Shown here: positions 42,346 through 51,635 of the stretch, one piece after another
Position numbering within the stretch: the first letter of the stretch is position 1
How the letters are laid out: the number at the start of each line of letters is the position of its first letter
Source of the DNA: Deltaproteobacteria bacterium
GTDB taxonomy: Bacteria; Desulfobacterota; Desulfobacteria; Desulfobacterales; SpSt-501
Direction of reading: 5' to 3'
Assembly: GCA_016219005.1 (NCBI GenBank)
Contig: JACRCN010000071.1
Span: 28,397-92,396, forward strand
DNA length: 64,000 nt
The notes under the pieces: generated by a model
Told to the model about the DNA's origin: nothing
The model's input: only the letters and a program-made list of their open reading frames with translations
The model's database searches: none
Program-made: the position numbers and the translations under genes

Positions 42346-43515
42346 TTACGAAGCCGCTCTGAGTGTGAAGACCACGATTTCCGGCGTTGCTCCCGTGCGC
42401 ATGGGCGGTCCCCAGGTGCCGACACCGCTCGAGGTGTAGATGGCGAAGCCCTCCTCCCGGTGCAGGCCGTGGTCATACCCGTTGAAGATCCAGCGCGTCA
42501 GCAGACCGAACGGGAATATCTGCCCGCGGTGAGTGTGGCCGGAGAGCTGCAGCGAAACGCCTAGTTTTTTGCTTAGGGCGAAAGAAGTGTCCGGCCGCCA
42601 GTATGTGGCCGTGCGGCGGTCCAGGGTCTCGTCGTTACGAATGTCGGTCGGCGTATGAAACAGCAGGATGCACGGCCGGTGATCGGGGCCCGGCCGGGTC
42701 AACCGTTCAACCCCGCGGATCTGCCGTTCATCCGCTACCCCCGGATAGGCGATGCCCATCAGTTGCAGCCCATCGATCTCCACGACCTCGTTGAATAGCA
42801 CCCGGATGCCGGCAAGGGCGACGACATCCAGAGACCGGCGCAGGCCGGCATACACCTCGTGGTTGCCGGTCACGAAGTAGACGCCCTTTCGCGCCGAAAG
42901 GCGCTTGAGCGGGTCGGCAAAGCCCTCCAGGCCGTCGATCATGCCGTCGAACAGGTCTCCGGTGATAACCACCATGTCCGGCGTGAGGGCATTGACGCGT
43001 TCCGCCAGCCTTGCCATGGCGGCCGGGGTGTGGAAGTGCCCGAGGTGAACGTCGGAGAGCTGCACGATGGTTTTATCCCGCCAGGATTCCGGGAGGTTTT
43101 CCAGGCTCACTTCGACCGGTGTTATACCGGGGTGAAAGGCGCTCCAGAAACCCCAGGCCGACCCGCCCAGCCCGAGCAGCACGCACGCCGCCCCGAGTCC
43201 CCGGAAGCTTGCGGCCGAGACGCCGCAGGCGCGCAGGCTGCCATAGAGCAGCCATGTCGCCGCCGCCGCCAGGACCAGGCTGATGGAAAGGGCGAACCAA
43301 ACCGCGGAGGTCTTGTAGAAGCCTATTGTGAACGGGTTTTCATCCCAGCGGATGAGAAAAAAGGCCGCCATGAAGCTCAGGGCCAGCACCGCAAACGCTC
43401 CCATCATGAGCGCCCGTCCGGCCGGGTGGGTGACGGCGAGGCCACGGACGGCAAACCGGTAAAGAAATAAATGAGTCGTGACGCTGACGAGAAAGAAAAC
43501 GGAGACAAAAATCAT
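42346..43515 (-). CDS. membrane-anchored metallophosphoesterase (YkuE/YaeI-like)
   Basis: A 389-residue protein with about four membrane helices (1-150) followed by a calcineurin-like phosphoesterase domain. Metal-binding motifs: LSDVHLGHF, GDLFDG, GNHEVY and LSGHTHRGQIFPF. Members of this group cleave phosphodiester or lipid pyrophosphate bonds at the membrane; the substrate here is unknown. The start at 43515 begins directly at the first helix; ATG at 43527 is possible. Confidence 0.88.
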   Translation of the reverse strand: MIFVSVFFLVSVTTHLFLYRFAVRGLAVTHPAGRALMMGAFAVLALSFMAAFFLIRWDENPFTIGFYKTSAVWFALSISLVLAAAATWLLYGSLRACGVSAASFRGLGAACVLLGLGGSAWGFWSAFHPGITPVEVSLENLPESWRDKTIVQLSDVHLGHFHTPAAMARLAERVNALTPDMVVITGDLFDGMIDGLEGFADPLKRLSARKGVYFVTGNHEVYAGLRRSLDVVALAGIRVLFNEVVEIDGLQLMGIAYPGVADERQIRGVERLTRPGPDHRPCILLFHTPTDIRNDETLDRRTATYWRPDTSFALSKKLGVSLQLSGHTHRGQIFPFGLLTRWIFNGYDHGLHREEGFAIYTSSGVGTWGPPMRTGATPEIVVFTLRAAS

Positions 43516-43708
43516 GGGCGGCACCATCGTGAAGCGCTGTGAGGAGCTACTACTCCTTTCGTGGGTTCGGTCGTGGCGGGTGCCTGGATCCGTTCCCAAC
43601 GGTAATGCGGAGTTGCCAAGCGGCAAACGAAAATCGGGGTTTCCGTCTCAGGTCTTTGACCTGCGGACATCCGGCATGCTATCATAGCCCGTTGGACCAA
43701 CTTTGAAA

Positions 43709-43835
43709 ATTGACGCCTTCGTAAAATGTCCAACTTCGGCGTTACGCTTCATCGCGCTGTCACTTCGGCGTACGATAAGTGCGCCTCGTGACACGCGGTT
43801 CGCGCGCCTTGAATTTGGAGCTTTTTACAAAGCCG
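43709..43835 (-). repeat. palindromic dispersed repeat, family B, copy 3
   Basis: About 127 bases in the opposite orientation to copies 1 and 2. CTTCGTAAAATGTCCAACTT and GGCGTTACGCTTCATCGCGCTG match their right halves reversed; TTCGCGCGCCTTGAATTTGG matches their left halves. It ends 47 bases before the J-domain start. Confidence 0.8.
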
Positions 43836-43882
43836 TCTTTAAATCGACTTTTTACGAGCCCATCAAATTTGTTGATCCGGTC

Positions 43883-44632
43883 ATGAGTCGCCATCGCTCC
43901 ACATACCCGCTGATCAAGGACAACGGCTACATCCGGCGCTGCCTGTCTTGCGGCACCACCGTGAACATGAAGCGGCGGCGGTACTGCTCCATCGAGTGCC
44001 GCCAGAAGCTGCGGCACAACCTCAACATGCGTACCGGCCTGCTCCAGGTCCTGCAGACCCGGTACGCCACCTTCTATTTCACCGACACCATTGTCGCTCT
44101 CGACATCCTGACCTACGGGTCGACGGATCTTTTCAGCTTCATTTTCCCCCGCGCCAACGGCAAGAAGCCGGTGGACGACTTCTGCCGCATGTTCAACCTG
44201 CTCGGCAACGCCTGGTGGGAAGAGGTACGCAAGACCAAGAAGCGCTACATTGCCACGCGCAACATCCTTGCCAAGGCCATGCCGAAAGACGGGGACATCA
44301 ACTCCGTGCGACCGATGGAGGTGCGGGAGCCGGCGCGCATGGCCAGATCCATGACGCACCTCAAGCTCCGGCAGAAGGACCTGTATTCGACCAACCTGCA
44401 GCAAATCATCAAGCGGGCGTTCCGGCGGCAGGCGAAACGGCACCACCCCGACCAGGGCGGAGATGCGACCCTGTTCCGCAAACTGCGCGAAGCTTACGAG
44501 CAGCTAATCCGCTGGGCGGCAAACCCCATCTTCACCACGCGCCGGGGCTTTCCGGACAAATGGTTCTACGAGGGCGGCCTCGATCGCTGGACCCAGCCCG
44601 CCCCGGTGCGCAGAATCCGCAAAGAGGATTAA
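43883..44632 (+). CDS. zinc-finger and J-domain protein
   Basis: A 249-residue protein. The N-terminus has a small zinc-binding motif (RRCLSCGTT, then RRYCSIECRQ: C-x2-C and C-x3-C), followed by a middle region without known motifs. The C-terminal J domain (about 175-225) has HPD in KRHHPDQGGDATLFRKLREAYEQL, so it should stimulate an Hsp70 ATPase. The J domain at the C-terminus is unlike DnaJ/DjlA. The start at 43883 (MSRHRSTYPLIKDNG) lies after a family B repeat. Confidence 0.82.
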   Translation: MSRHRSTYPLIKDNGYIRRCLSCGTTVNMKRRRYCSIECRQKLRHNLNMRTGLLQVLQTRYATFYFTDTIVALDILTYGSTDLFSFIFPRANGKKPVDDFCRMFNLLGNAWWEEVRKTKKRYIATRNILAKAMPKDGDINSVRPMEVREPARMARSMTHLKLRQKDLYSTNLQQIIKRAFRRQAKRHHPDQGGDATLFRKLREAYEQLIRWAANPIFTTRRGFPDKWFYEGGLDRWTQPAPVRRIRKED

Positions 44633-44639
44633 AGCCCTT

Positions 44640-46313
44640 CTATCGCGGGAACACCGCCCCCTTGTCCGCGCTGGAGACGATCGCCGCGTAGCGGGCCAGG
44701 TAGCCGCTGCGGATCTTGGCCTTGAATTCCGGCAGCGCCGCCAGACGCTTCTTGATCTCCTTCGCGGATAGCTTGACGTTGAGCGTCTTGGCGGGGATGT
44801 CGATCGCAATGGTGTCCCCTTCCTGGAGTGCGGCGATCGGCCCCCGCGCGGCGGCCTCCGGTGAAATGTGGCCGATGGCGGCCCCGCGGCTCGCCCCCGA
44901 GAACCGGCCGTCGGTGATCAGCGCCACCTGTTTGTCCAGCCCCATTCCGGCGAGAGCCGCGGTGGGGGAGAGCATCTCCTGCATGCCGGGTCCGCCGCGC
45001 GGGCCCTCGTAGCGTACGACCACCACGTCCCCCTGGCGGACCTTGCCGGCCACGATGGCCTTGAACGCCTCCTCCTCCGAGTTGAAGATCCGCGCCGGTC
45101 CGCTGTGCTTGAGCATTTCTGCGGACACCGCCGCCTGTTTCACGACCGCACCCTGGGGGGCGAGGTTGCCGGTCAGCACGGCCAGGCCGCCTGTGCGGTG
45201 CACCGGGTTTTTCAGCGTGCGGATGACCGCCGGGTCCTTGATGCCGGCCTTGATGGCGTCGAGCATCGCACCCACGGGTTTGCCGAAGACGGTCATGGCC
45301 TTCTCGTGGATGAGACCGCCCTTGCGCAGTTCGGCCATGATGGCGGGGATGCCGCCGGCGTGGAAGAAATCCACGACATGGTGCGGGCCGGCCGGCGCCA
45401 GCGAGGTGAGATGCGGGGTCTTGTCCGTGAACTTCCCGAAATCCGCCAGCGTGACATCCACCTCGGCGTAGTAGGCAATGGCCGGAAGGTGCAGGGCGCT
45501 GTTGGTGGACCCGCCGAGGGCCATGTCGGTCGCGATGGCGTTGTGGAAGGCCTGGCGGGTCAGGATGTCCCGGGGCCGGATCTTGTTTTTCACGAGCTGC
45601 ACCGCCGCATGCCCGGTCTGCTTGGCGATCCAGGTGCGGTCGGCGTAAACGGCCGGGGCGCTGCCGCCGAGGGGCAGCGTCATGCCCAGGGCTTCCGAGA
45701 GGTTGCTCATGGTGTTGGCGGTGAACATGCCGGCGCAGGAACCGGCGCCGGGGCAGGCGGCGCACTCGTATTTCTTGAGCTCGCCGGCCGAGATCCTGCC
45801 TCCCCTGAAGCGGCCGACGGCCTCGAAGACCTTGTCCAGCCCGGTGTCTTTGCCGTGTAACCGGCCCGGCAGCATGGGTCCGCCCGGCAGGAAGATCGAC
45901 GGGATGTTCAGCCGTGCGGCCGCGATCAGCATGCCCGGAATGATCTTGTCGCAGGAGGCCATCAGCACCAGTCCGTCAAACGGGTGGGCCATGGCCATGA
46001 TCTCGACCGAGTCGGCGATGAGTTCCCGGCTGGGCAGCGAGTACTTCATGCCCACGTGGTTCATGGCGATCCCGTCGCAGACGCCGATGGTGTTGAAGAC
46101 CACCGGGGTCCCGCCGGCGGCGTAAATCCCCGCCTTGACGGCGTCCGCCAGTCTGTCGAGGTGGGAGTGGCCGGGTATGATCTCGTTGAACGAATTGGCG
46201 ATGCCGATGATCGGCCGTTCCATTTCCGAGTCCGTGAAGCCCTCCGCCCGCAACAGCGAGCGGTGCGGCGCCCGGTCCGGGCCCTTGGTCATCAAATCGC
46301 TGCGTTTAGCCAT
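44640..46313 (-). CDS. ilvD: dihydroxy-acid dehydratase
   Basis: A 557-residue iron-sulfur enzyme of branched-chain amino acid synthesis. Cluster Cys are in [19 protein letters not shown] and [31 protein letters not shown] and [20 protein letters not shown] are further family blocks. Its length is normal. No leader peptide lies upstream; instead the 5' side holds a full family A repeat, which may carry or separate the promoter. Confidence 0.96.
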   Translation of the reverse strand: MAKRSDLMTKGPDRAPHRSLLRAEGFTDSEMERPIIGIANSFNEIIPGHSHLDRLADAVKAGIYAAGGTPVVFNTIGVCDGIAMNHVGMKYSLPSRELIADSVEIMAMAHPFDGLVLMASCDKIIPGMLIAAARLNIPSIFLPGGPMLPGRLHGKDTGLDKVFEAVGRFRGGRISAGELKKYECAACPGAGSCAGMFTANTMSNLSEALGMTLPLGGSAPAVYADRTWIAKQTGHAAVQLVKNKIRPRDILTRQAFHNAIATDMALGGSTNSALHLPAIAYYAEVDVTLADFGKFTDKTPHLTSLAPAGPHHVVDFFHAGGIPAIMAELRKGGLIHEKAMTVFGKPVGAMLDAIKAGIKDPAVIRTLKNPVHRTGGLAVLTGNLAPQGAVVKQAAVSAEMLKHSGPARIFNSEEEAFKAIVAGKVRQGDVVVVRYEGPRGGPGMQEMLSPTAALAGMGLDKQVALITDGRFSGASRGAAIGHISPEAAARGPIAALQEGDTIAIDIPAKTLNVKLSAKEIKKRLAALPEFKAKIRSGYLARYAAIVSSADKGAVFPR

Positions 46314-46349
46314 TTTCGATAATCCTTTCCGGTGTGGGTGTATGGCCTT

Positions 46350-46496
46350 AACAGGTTGTTCGAAAACCGCGCCTGAGGCCGGGAGCCGGCGTTGTGCGGC
46401 TTTTTTAAATGCTCACATATCTTTGAATATGCTGCGCTTTCCAAAACCCCGCACGCCTTGGCTGGCGGCCCGATGCTTGTTTTTCAACACCCTGTT
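46350..46496 (-). repeat. palindromic dispersed repeat, family A, copy 3 (full length)
   Basis: A 147-base element in reverse orientation to copy 1. Ends AACAGGTTGTTCGAAAA and TTTTTCAACACCCTGTT form the inverted repeat; the interior contains reversed AATGCTCACAT, CCTTGGCTG and CGATGCTTG blocks that line up along the whole of copy 1. It fills the gap between the ABC binding protein and ilvD. Confidence 0.85.
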
Positions 46497-46527
46497 TAGA
46501 AGGCGCGCATCCCTGCATTCCTGCAGG

Positions 46528-47505
46528 CTAGTTTTTCAGATCGGTCATCAGCACGGTTTCGACGTTCAGCTGCGCCGGTATGAGCTGCTGGGCCGCCATG
46601 ATCTCCGCGGTCTGCTTCCAGGCGTCCCGGTCGATCTTGCCGAATGCGGCGCCCGGCGCGGGCAGCATCAGCGTGCGGGTCGCCGCAAGCTGCCGGCGGA
46701 CGACCGCCGCCGGGGTTTCCCTATCCATTTGCAGCAGCACCTGGACGGCCTTCTCCTCGTTGTGCGGGTCCAGGGCATCCTGCCAGCCCTGGCGCAGTGC
46801 GGCGAGGAAGCGCTTGACGGTGCCGGGATGTTTTTCCAGCATCTCCCGGGTGGTCACCACGGAGTTGGCCACGAAGCGAACTCCGAGTGCATCCGGGTTC
46901 AGGAATGCGTATTTCTCACCGGCCCTATCGAGCTTCTCGCCGATGATGACGGCCTGAGCGTTCAGATATAGCGGCCAGAATTCCACCCGGCCTTCATAAA
47001 ACGGATTGTAGTCGTAGCGCACGCTGAAGAGGCTCACCTGCGTTTCGGCGATGGCATGGCGGGCAAGAACGGCCCGCATGATGGTCTCGTCGTTGCCGCC
47101 GAAGGTGACGCCGATGGTTTTGCCCTTCAGATCTTCCGCTCTCTCAAAGGTGGTCTTGTCCGGGCGGTAAATCCAATGCAAAGGATTGACCCGGAAAAGC
47201 TGCGCCAGCACCACGATCGGCGCCCCCTTGGCCACGGCCCTGAAAACCTGGTCGGCCGAGGCGACCCCGAACTGGGCGTAACCGAGCTCCAGCTCCTTGA
47301 GCGCGTCGCGCTCGGGACCGCCGGGTTTCACGTTTACCTTCAAGCCGTTTTGCGCGAAATACCCGTAAACATCGGCATACAGGTCGCCGACCGCACTCAC
47401 GTTGTAAAGCCACTTGAGGCGGTAGCTCACCTCCTCTGCTTTTTCTTTTGGCCCGCAGGCTAAAAGAAATAGCAGGCTGAATACGACCCAGGATGCTCGT
47501 TTCAT
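46528..47505 (-). CDS. ABC transporter substrate-binding lipoprotein (NMT1/SsuA/ThiY-like)
   Basis: A 325-residue protein with a clear lipobox (FLLACG) for membrane anchoring. The mature N-terminus YRLKWLYNVSAVGDLYADVYGYFAQNGLKVNV is the NMT1/SsuA-type ligand-binding start, and GKTIGVTFGGNDETIMRAVL is a family segment. Ligands for this class include thiamine precursors, sulfonates and nitrate; none can be assigned. It is the last gene of a three-gene ABC unit. Confidence 0.88.
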   Translation of the reverse strand: MKRASWVVFSLLFLLACGPKEKAEEVSYRLKWLYNVSAVGDLYADVYGYFAQNGLKVNVKPGGPERDALKELELGYAQFGVASADQVFRAVAKGAPIVVLAQLFRVNPLHWIYRPDKTTFERAEDLKGKTIGVTFGGNDETIMRAVLARHAIAETQVSLFSVRYDYNPFYEGRVEFWPLYLNAQAVIIGEKLDRAGEKYAFLNPDALGVRFVANSVVTTREMLEKHPGTVKRFLAALRQGWQDALDPHNEEKAVQVLLQMDRETPAAVVRRQLAATRTLMLPAPGAAFGKIDRDAWKQTAEIMAAQQLIPAQLNVETVLMTDLKN

Positions 47506-47520
47506 ATTCGGATCCGGATT

Positions 47521-48270
47521 CTATATGCTCTTAAGTCTTTTCTGAAGCGCATTCCCGGCCCGCTCCAGGCCCACCAGGTAGAGCGAGGTGCCGATACCGA
47601 TCAGGAACAGCGCGACCAGGATCTTGGCCAGGTCGCTCTGGTAGAGCGCGATGCGGATGCTGTAGCCGATGCCGGCCGTGGCGGCGATGAACTCCGCCAC
47701 GATGGTGCCGACCATGGCCATGGTGGCGCTGCCCACGATCACGGTGGTGAGCTTGTGGATGTTTTCAAAGGCCCGGATCTTCACCTGCAGGCGCCAGGTC
47801 ATCCGCCGGGTCGACTCGTAGAAGTGCTCGATGTCGCTGACCGGTTCGGAGAAAATCCCGATGAAGGATAGCAGCAGCGGGAAATAGCAGATCATGGCAG
47901 CGATCAACAGCCGTGACGCCAAGCCGTCGCCGAGCAGGATGAAGATGATCGGCGCGACCGCCACGATCGGATAGGCCTGGATGTTGTAGGCCGCCGTGCG
48001 GATGAAGGAGCCGACCCAGGCGGTCAGCCGGCCGAGAACCGCCACCGCCGTTGCCAGGCAGATGGACAGCAGGTGCCCGAGAATCGCCACCGCCAGGGTG
48101 TTCAGCACGGCCAACAGGTACGGGCCGGCGTAGTCACGGCCGGTCCGCCAGATCTCATCGGGGCTGGGGATGACGTAATCCGATAGCCGCAGCGTGTATT
48201 TCAGCGCAAACAGCAGGGCTATCCCCAACAGGTAGATGATGAAAAACTGGTAAATCCGCCTAAGCAGCAT
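47521..48270 (-). CDS. ABC transporter permease, SsuC/ThiX-type
   Basis: A 249-residue inner-membrane permease of the binding-protein-dependent type with about six helices. The EAA loop is degenerate (FENIHKLTTVIVGSATMAMVGTIVAEFIAATAGIGYSI keeps the end of it). Its ATG overlaps the ATPase gene by 11 bases, so it is translated in the same operon. Confidence 0.88.
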   Translation of the reverse strand: MLLRRIYQFFIIYLLGIALLFALKYTLRLSDYVIPSPDEIWRTGRDYAGPYLLAVLNTLAVAILGHLLSICLATAVAVLGRLTAWVGSFIRTAAYNIQAYPIVAVAPIIFILLGDGLASRLLIAAMICYFPLLLSFIGIFSEPVSDIEHFYESTRRMTWRLQVKIRAFENIHKLTTVIVGSATMAMVGTIVAEFIAATAGIGYSIRIALYQSDLAKILVALFLIGIGTSLYLVGLERAGNALQKRLKSI

Positions 48271-48952
48271 GGACGATCTCCAGCATGGCCCGCTCCAGTC
48301 GCTCCGGCGGCGGCACGGCTCCCTGCGCGAGGTCGGTGCCCTGCACGCAGACGACCTGGGGGGCCTTCGACACCCCGCGCAGGATGAGGATCTGACTGCA
48401 GAACCGGGCCACCTCCGCCACGTTGTGCGAGATGTAGAGAAAGCAGCGCTCCGGGAACAGGGCCTTGATCTTTAGGATGATCTTTTCGCGGGTGAGCTCA
48501 TCGACGTTGGCGAGACTTTCGTCCATGATGAGCACGTCGAAGTCCTGCAGCAGGTAGCGCACCAGGTTGGTGCGGTTCTGCTGGCCCATGGACAGGCGGT
48601 TGAAGCGCGCGCCGACGCAGGCCTCGATGCCGAAGGCGGCGATCAGCTCCTCCAGGCGCGTGCGATTTGCGGCCGGGGTGGTCTCCGCGAAGTGCTCGCG
48701 CACGCTCGACCAGCCGGGCAGCCGTTCGAGGTTGTAAGTGTAGAAAACCTGCCGGACGCCCTCAGTGCGGATCGCGCCGGAGAAACCGGCGACGGCCCCG
48801 GTGAGCATCCGGGCGAGCGTCGTCTTGCCCACCCCCGACGGGCCGAAGAGCGCATGGAAGCCCGGCGCTGCGATGCGCAAGCTCAGATCGTTGAACAGGT
48901 CGCCGGCGGAATTCGGGTACCGGAAACAGATGCGGTCGAAATCGATTTGCAT
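48260..48952 (-). CDS. ABC transporter ATP-binding protein, SsuB/ThiZ-type
   Basis: A 230-residue ATPase: Walker A GPSGVGKTT, signature LSMGQQNRTNLVRYLL (usually LSGGQ) and Walker B VLIMDESLANVD, with the H-loop ISHNV. The signature deviates at LSMGQ, which is tolerated in this family. The start at 48952 has TTGAGG upstream. A GGCACGA-TCGGC-TCGTGCC hairpin (48972-48990) lies just before the ribosome site and could influence translation. Confidence 0.9.
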   Translation of the reverse strand: MQIDFDRICFRYPNSAGDLFNDLSLRIAAPGFHALFGPSGVGKTTLARMLTGAVAGFSGAIRTEGVRQVFYTYNLERLPGWSSVREHFAETTPAANRTRLEELIAAFGIEACVGARFNRLSMGQQNRTNLVRYLLQDFDVLIMDESLANVDELTREKIILKIKALFPERCFLYISHNVAEVARFCSQILILRGVSKAPQVVCVQGTDLAQGAVPPPERLERAMLEIVHAA

Positions 48953-48971
48953 GAACCTCAAGGACCCATCG

Positions 48972-48990
48972 GGCACGATCGGCTCGTGCC
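48972..48990 (-). promoter_or_regulatory. hairpin in the leader of the ABC transporter operon
   Basis: A perfect seven-base inverted repeat (GGCACGA/TCGTGCC) with a five-base loop starts 20 bases before the ATPase start codon. It may modulate ribosome access or be a protein-binding site. Confidence 0.4.
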
Positions 48991-49024
48991 GGGGGTTGAT
49001 CCTCCTGTAACTCTTCAAAAAGTG

Positions 49025-49054
49025 GCTATAGCTGAAAAGGGCTCGAAGGGTCAA
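49025..49054 (-). promoter_or_regulatory. possible promoter of the ABC transporter operon
   Basis: On the minus strand TTGACC (49054-49049) and TATAGC (49030-49025) are separated by 18 bases. It overlaps a family C type GGGTCAAGG unit (49034-49070), so the match may partly reflect the repeat. Confidence 0.3.
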
Positions 49055-49070
49055 GGTGAATCGGGTTCAG
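49034..49070. repeat. GGGTCAAGGG-type units, family C, copy 3
   Basis: GGGCTCGAAGGGTCAAGGTG followed by GGGTTCAG between the ABC ATPase and the flavin reductase. A single arm only, without a clear inverted partner. Confidence 0.4.
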
Positions 49071-49075
49071 CGGAC

Positions 49076-49642
49076 TCACTTTGCCTTCATCTGCTTGCCG
49101 ACATCCCAGCAGCCCCCCACCGCGGTTCCCAGGGACCAGTATTTCACGGTGTTCATGTCGAAGAGCAGGGGCCGGACCTTGGCGATGTCGATCTTGCCCT
49201 CGGTCAGCACGGATTCCTCGGCGTGGGTTTCGACGATCTCGCCGATGAACAGGTCGTGGGTGGGAGTGTCATAGGTGTCGTAAAGCCGGCACTCCATGCA
49301 GACCGGACAGGGCTTGATCAGGGGGGCTTTCGGCAGTTGTCCGTAAAACAGCTCGAATACGCGGGACTTGTCGACTTTCTTGCCGGAGACGATCCCGACA
49401 TAATCCGTTTGCACCACGAGGCTCTCCGAGGGGATGTTGACACTGAACTCCTTGTTTTCGCGGATGCCGGCGTTGGTGTAGTGCGCCTTGCCCAGACTGA
49501 TGGAGATGAGGTGCGGCTTGGCGTGGTTTACGATCCCGATGTGGGCGATGGTGATGAAGTTGGGTTTGCCTGCGACAACGGCCCCGACGATGACCGTCGG
49601 TGTCGGGTACAGCGCGTTGATGCCGCCGAGCGATTTCTTCAT
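49076..49642 (-). CDS. flavin reductase (FMN-binding split barrel) family protein
   Basis: A 188-residue protein of the flavin reductase-like/FMN-binding split-barrel family: ALYPTPTVIVGAVVAGKPNFITIAHIG, HAKPHLISISLGKAHYTNAGI, EFSVNIPS and ECRLYDTYDTPTHDLFIGEIV. Members bind FMN and act as NAD(P)H:flavin reductases or electron carriers; many anaerobes use them as flavoredoxins. It lies upstream of the SsuABC-like unit and is divergent from a PP2C phosphatase. Confidence 0.88.
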   Translation of the reverse strand: MKKSLGGINALYPTPTVIVGAVVAGKPNFITIAHIGIVNHAKPHLISISLGKAHYTNAGIRENKEFSVNIPSESLVVQTDYVGIVSGKKVDKSRVFELFYGQLPKAPLIKPCPVCMECRLYDTYDTPTHDLFIGEIVETHAEESVLTEGKIDIAKVRPLLFDMNTVKYWSLGTAVGGCWDVGKQMKAK

Positions 49643-49772
49643 CGGTCTTCCTCCCGGGCAGAAGCTGATGGTTGTAATATCACGTGCAGATATCGTATAT
49701 CAGCATGCAGGCGGTTGCTCAACACGTTCCTGGCCGGCGACGCGCCGGCTGAAAGAAAGAGAGGTACAGGCG

Positions 49773-51614
49773 ATGTTAAGACCCCACAGCCTGCAGCAGC
49801 GTTTCACCTGGTTCATGATCCTGCCGGTGACGTTGCTGCTGATCGGCATAGGGATCGCCGGGTTTTTCTATACGCGCAATCGCCTGCTCGACCAGTGGCG
49901 GGAGGCGGCGATCCTCAAGCTGCAGCGCGCCAGCCACGAGGTTGACATGCGGCTTGCCCGCATCAAGGAATGGATCCAACTGTTCCATGAAGGCTCCGGC
50001 GGTATTCATTCCGATGCGTTTCATGCGTGGGTCCTGGAACAGCTTTCCAAGCAGGAAGGGGTTTCGGATGTCACGATCACCTGGAACACGCCGGAGGATC
50101 GCACCGGCGGGGGCATCGAGATGCCCCCCATCACGGGGCGGGGGCGCGGCCGGCCCGGCATGTGGCAGCAGCTTCAAAAGCGCCAGTTCCACAGCGCCCG
50201 GATACGGGAAATCACCCCGCCCCGCTTCGACGCCAGCGGGGAGCATGGCACCGTCAGCCTCATTTCCGACCTGAACGACATCAACGGCCAGACCTTCGGT
50301 CACCTGGCCACGCTCGTCGATTTCAATTTCATCTTCCGGCACGTGATGGAATCCGGCTGGTGGCAAAGCAGCAAGGCCTTCCTCGTGGACAACCGCGGGG
50401 ACATCCTGGTGTGCACCGTGCCCGGCCGGCACGGCAGCCTCGCCGATAGCCAGGACCGGCTCGAGCGTGAAACGTTCCAGGCGATGGCCGCGGTCCCATT
50501 TGGTACCCGGCGCGGGTCGGGCCATCCGGCGGACGAAGTCAGCGGGTTCTATCATCTTCAAGAGGCGCCGTGGGTGCTGGTGATGATCGCGCCCGGCCGC
50601 GAGATCCTGGCTCCGATCATAAAGCTTCTGAGGCTTTACGTGATTTTTGGAATTACTTTTATCGCCGTCATCGTTGCGCTGATATGGGGGGTGCTGGCAC
50701 GCACCACGTCGAATATCAAGCAGGTCTCGGAGGCCGCGCTCAGATTGAGCCGCGGCGAGTTCGGCGACCCCCTGCCGGTGAAGAGCCGCGACGAGGTCGG
50801 TGAGCTGACCCACACCTTCAATTTGATGACGAGCCAGCTTCAAGAGCGCCTGAATTTGAAGGAGGCCATGAACCTGGCCATGGAGGTCCAGCAGAACCTG
50901 CTGCCCACCGCTCCGCCGCCGGTGCCGGGCCTCGATATTGCCGGCCGCAGCCTTTACTGTCAAGAAACCGGCGGGGATTACTTCGATTACATCTTCCGAT
51001 CCGGGCCGGCGGGCACCCAGCCCTTATGCGTCGCCGTGGGGGACGTGGTCGGCCACGGGATTTCGGCCGCTCTGCTGATGACCACCGTGCGTGCCCTGCT
51101 GCGCTGCCGCCTCGACCAGCCGGGCTCCATCGCCGAGGCGGTCTGCGACGTCAACCGACGATTGTACCAGGATACGGCACCCAGCGGCAGTTTTGTGACC
51201 CTCTTTCTGCTGGAGGTGGACTCCGCCGCCGGAAGCCTCGAATGGGTCCGGGCCGGCCACGACCCGGCGTGGTTATATTGCGCCGCAACGGATGAGGTTC
51301 GGGACCTGGGGGGGCCTGGAATGGCACTGGGAGTGGACGATGCTTGCTCCTACCTGAGCGGCGGCCGCTCGGGTCTGAGTACCGGCGATGTGCTTCTGAT
51401 CGGTACCGACGGCATCTGGGAAACCCAAAACGCGAATTCGAAGAAGTTCGGAAAGGAGCGGATCGGCAAGCTCCTCATGCGTCATCATCGCCAGAGTGCC
51501 GAGGGCATCCTGCAGGCGGTCCTCAGGGCCCTTGAAGACTTTCGCGGGAAGGCCCAGCAGGAAGACGACATCACCCTTCTGGTCGTGAAGTCAATGGGAA
51601 CCGGCCAGAACTGA
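49773..51614 (+). CDS. membrane sensor PP2C (SpoIIE-type) phosphatase with HAMP domain
   Basis: A 613-residue protein with the layout helix (about 15-38), periplasmic sensor (about 40-285), helix (about 290-313), HAMP (about 313-368; DEVGELTHTFNLMTSQL) and SpoIIE/PP2C domain (GGDYFDY, VGDVVGHGISAALLM, EDDITLLVVKS). Its linker MEVQQNLLPTAPPPVPGLDIAG parallels AEEVQRNLLPAGPPQVRHLDVAG of the phosphatase at 33432, showing the same output module on a different sensor. The start at 49773 follows GAGAGG. No anti-sigma partner is adjacent. Confidence 0.9.
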   Translation: MLRPHSLQQRFTWFMILPVTLLLIGIGIAGFFYTRNRLLDQWREAAILKLQRASHEVDMRLARIKEWIQLFHEGSGGIHSDAFHAWVLEQLSKQEGVSDVTITWNTPEDRTGGGIEMPPITGRGRGRPGMWQQLQKRQFHSARIREITPPRFDASGEHGTVSLISDLNDINGQTFGHLATLVDFNFIFRHVMESGWWQSSKAFLVDNRGDILVCTVPGRHGSLADSQDRLERETFQAMAAVPFGTRRGSGHPADEVSGFYHLQEAPWVLVMIAPGREILAPIIKLLRLYVIFGITFIAVIVALIWGVLARTTSNIKQVSEAALRLSRGEFGDPLPVKSRDEVGELTHTFNLMTSQLQERLNLKEAMNLAMEVQQNLLPTAPPPVPGLDIAGRSLYCQETGGDYFDYIFRSGPAGTQPLCVAVGDVVGHGISAALLMTTVRALLRCRLDQPGSIAEAVCDVNRRLYQDTAPSGSFVTLFLLEVDSAAGSLEWVRAGHDPAWLYCAATDEVRDLGGPGMALGVDDACSYLSGGRSGLSTGDVLLIGTDGIWETQNANSKKFGKERIGKLLMRHHRQSAEGILQAVLRALEDFRGKAQQEDDITLLVVKSMGTGQN

Positions 51615-51635
51615 GCGCTTGGCCGACGATGGCTT

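Noticed and set aside
46350..46496. Possible riboswitch upstream of ilvD
   Set aside because: The structured sequence is a copy of the dispersed repeat found at unrelated genes, so it is not an ilvD-specific regulator.
48953..49075. Possible TPP riboswitch upstream of the SsuABC/ThiXYZ-like genes
   Set aside because: The conserved TPP riboswitch segments (CUGAGA and ACCUGA) are absent; only a simple hairpin is present.
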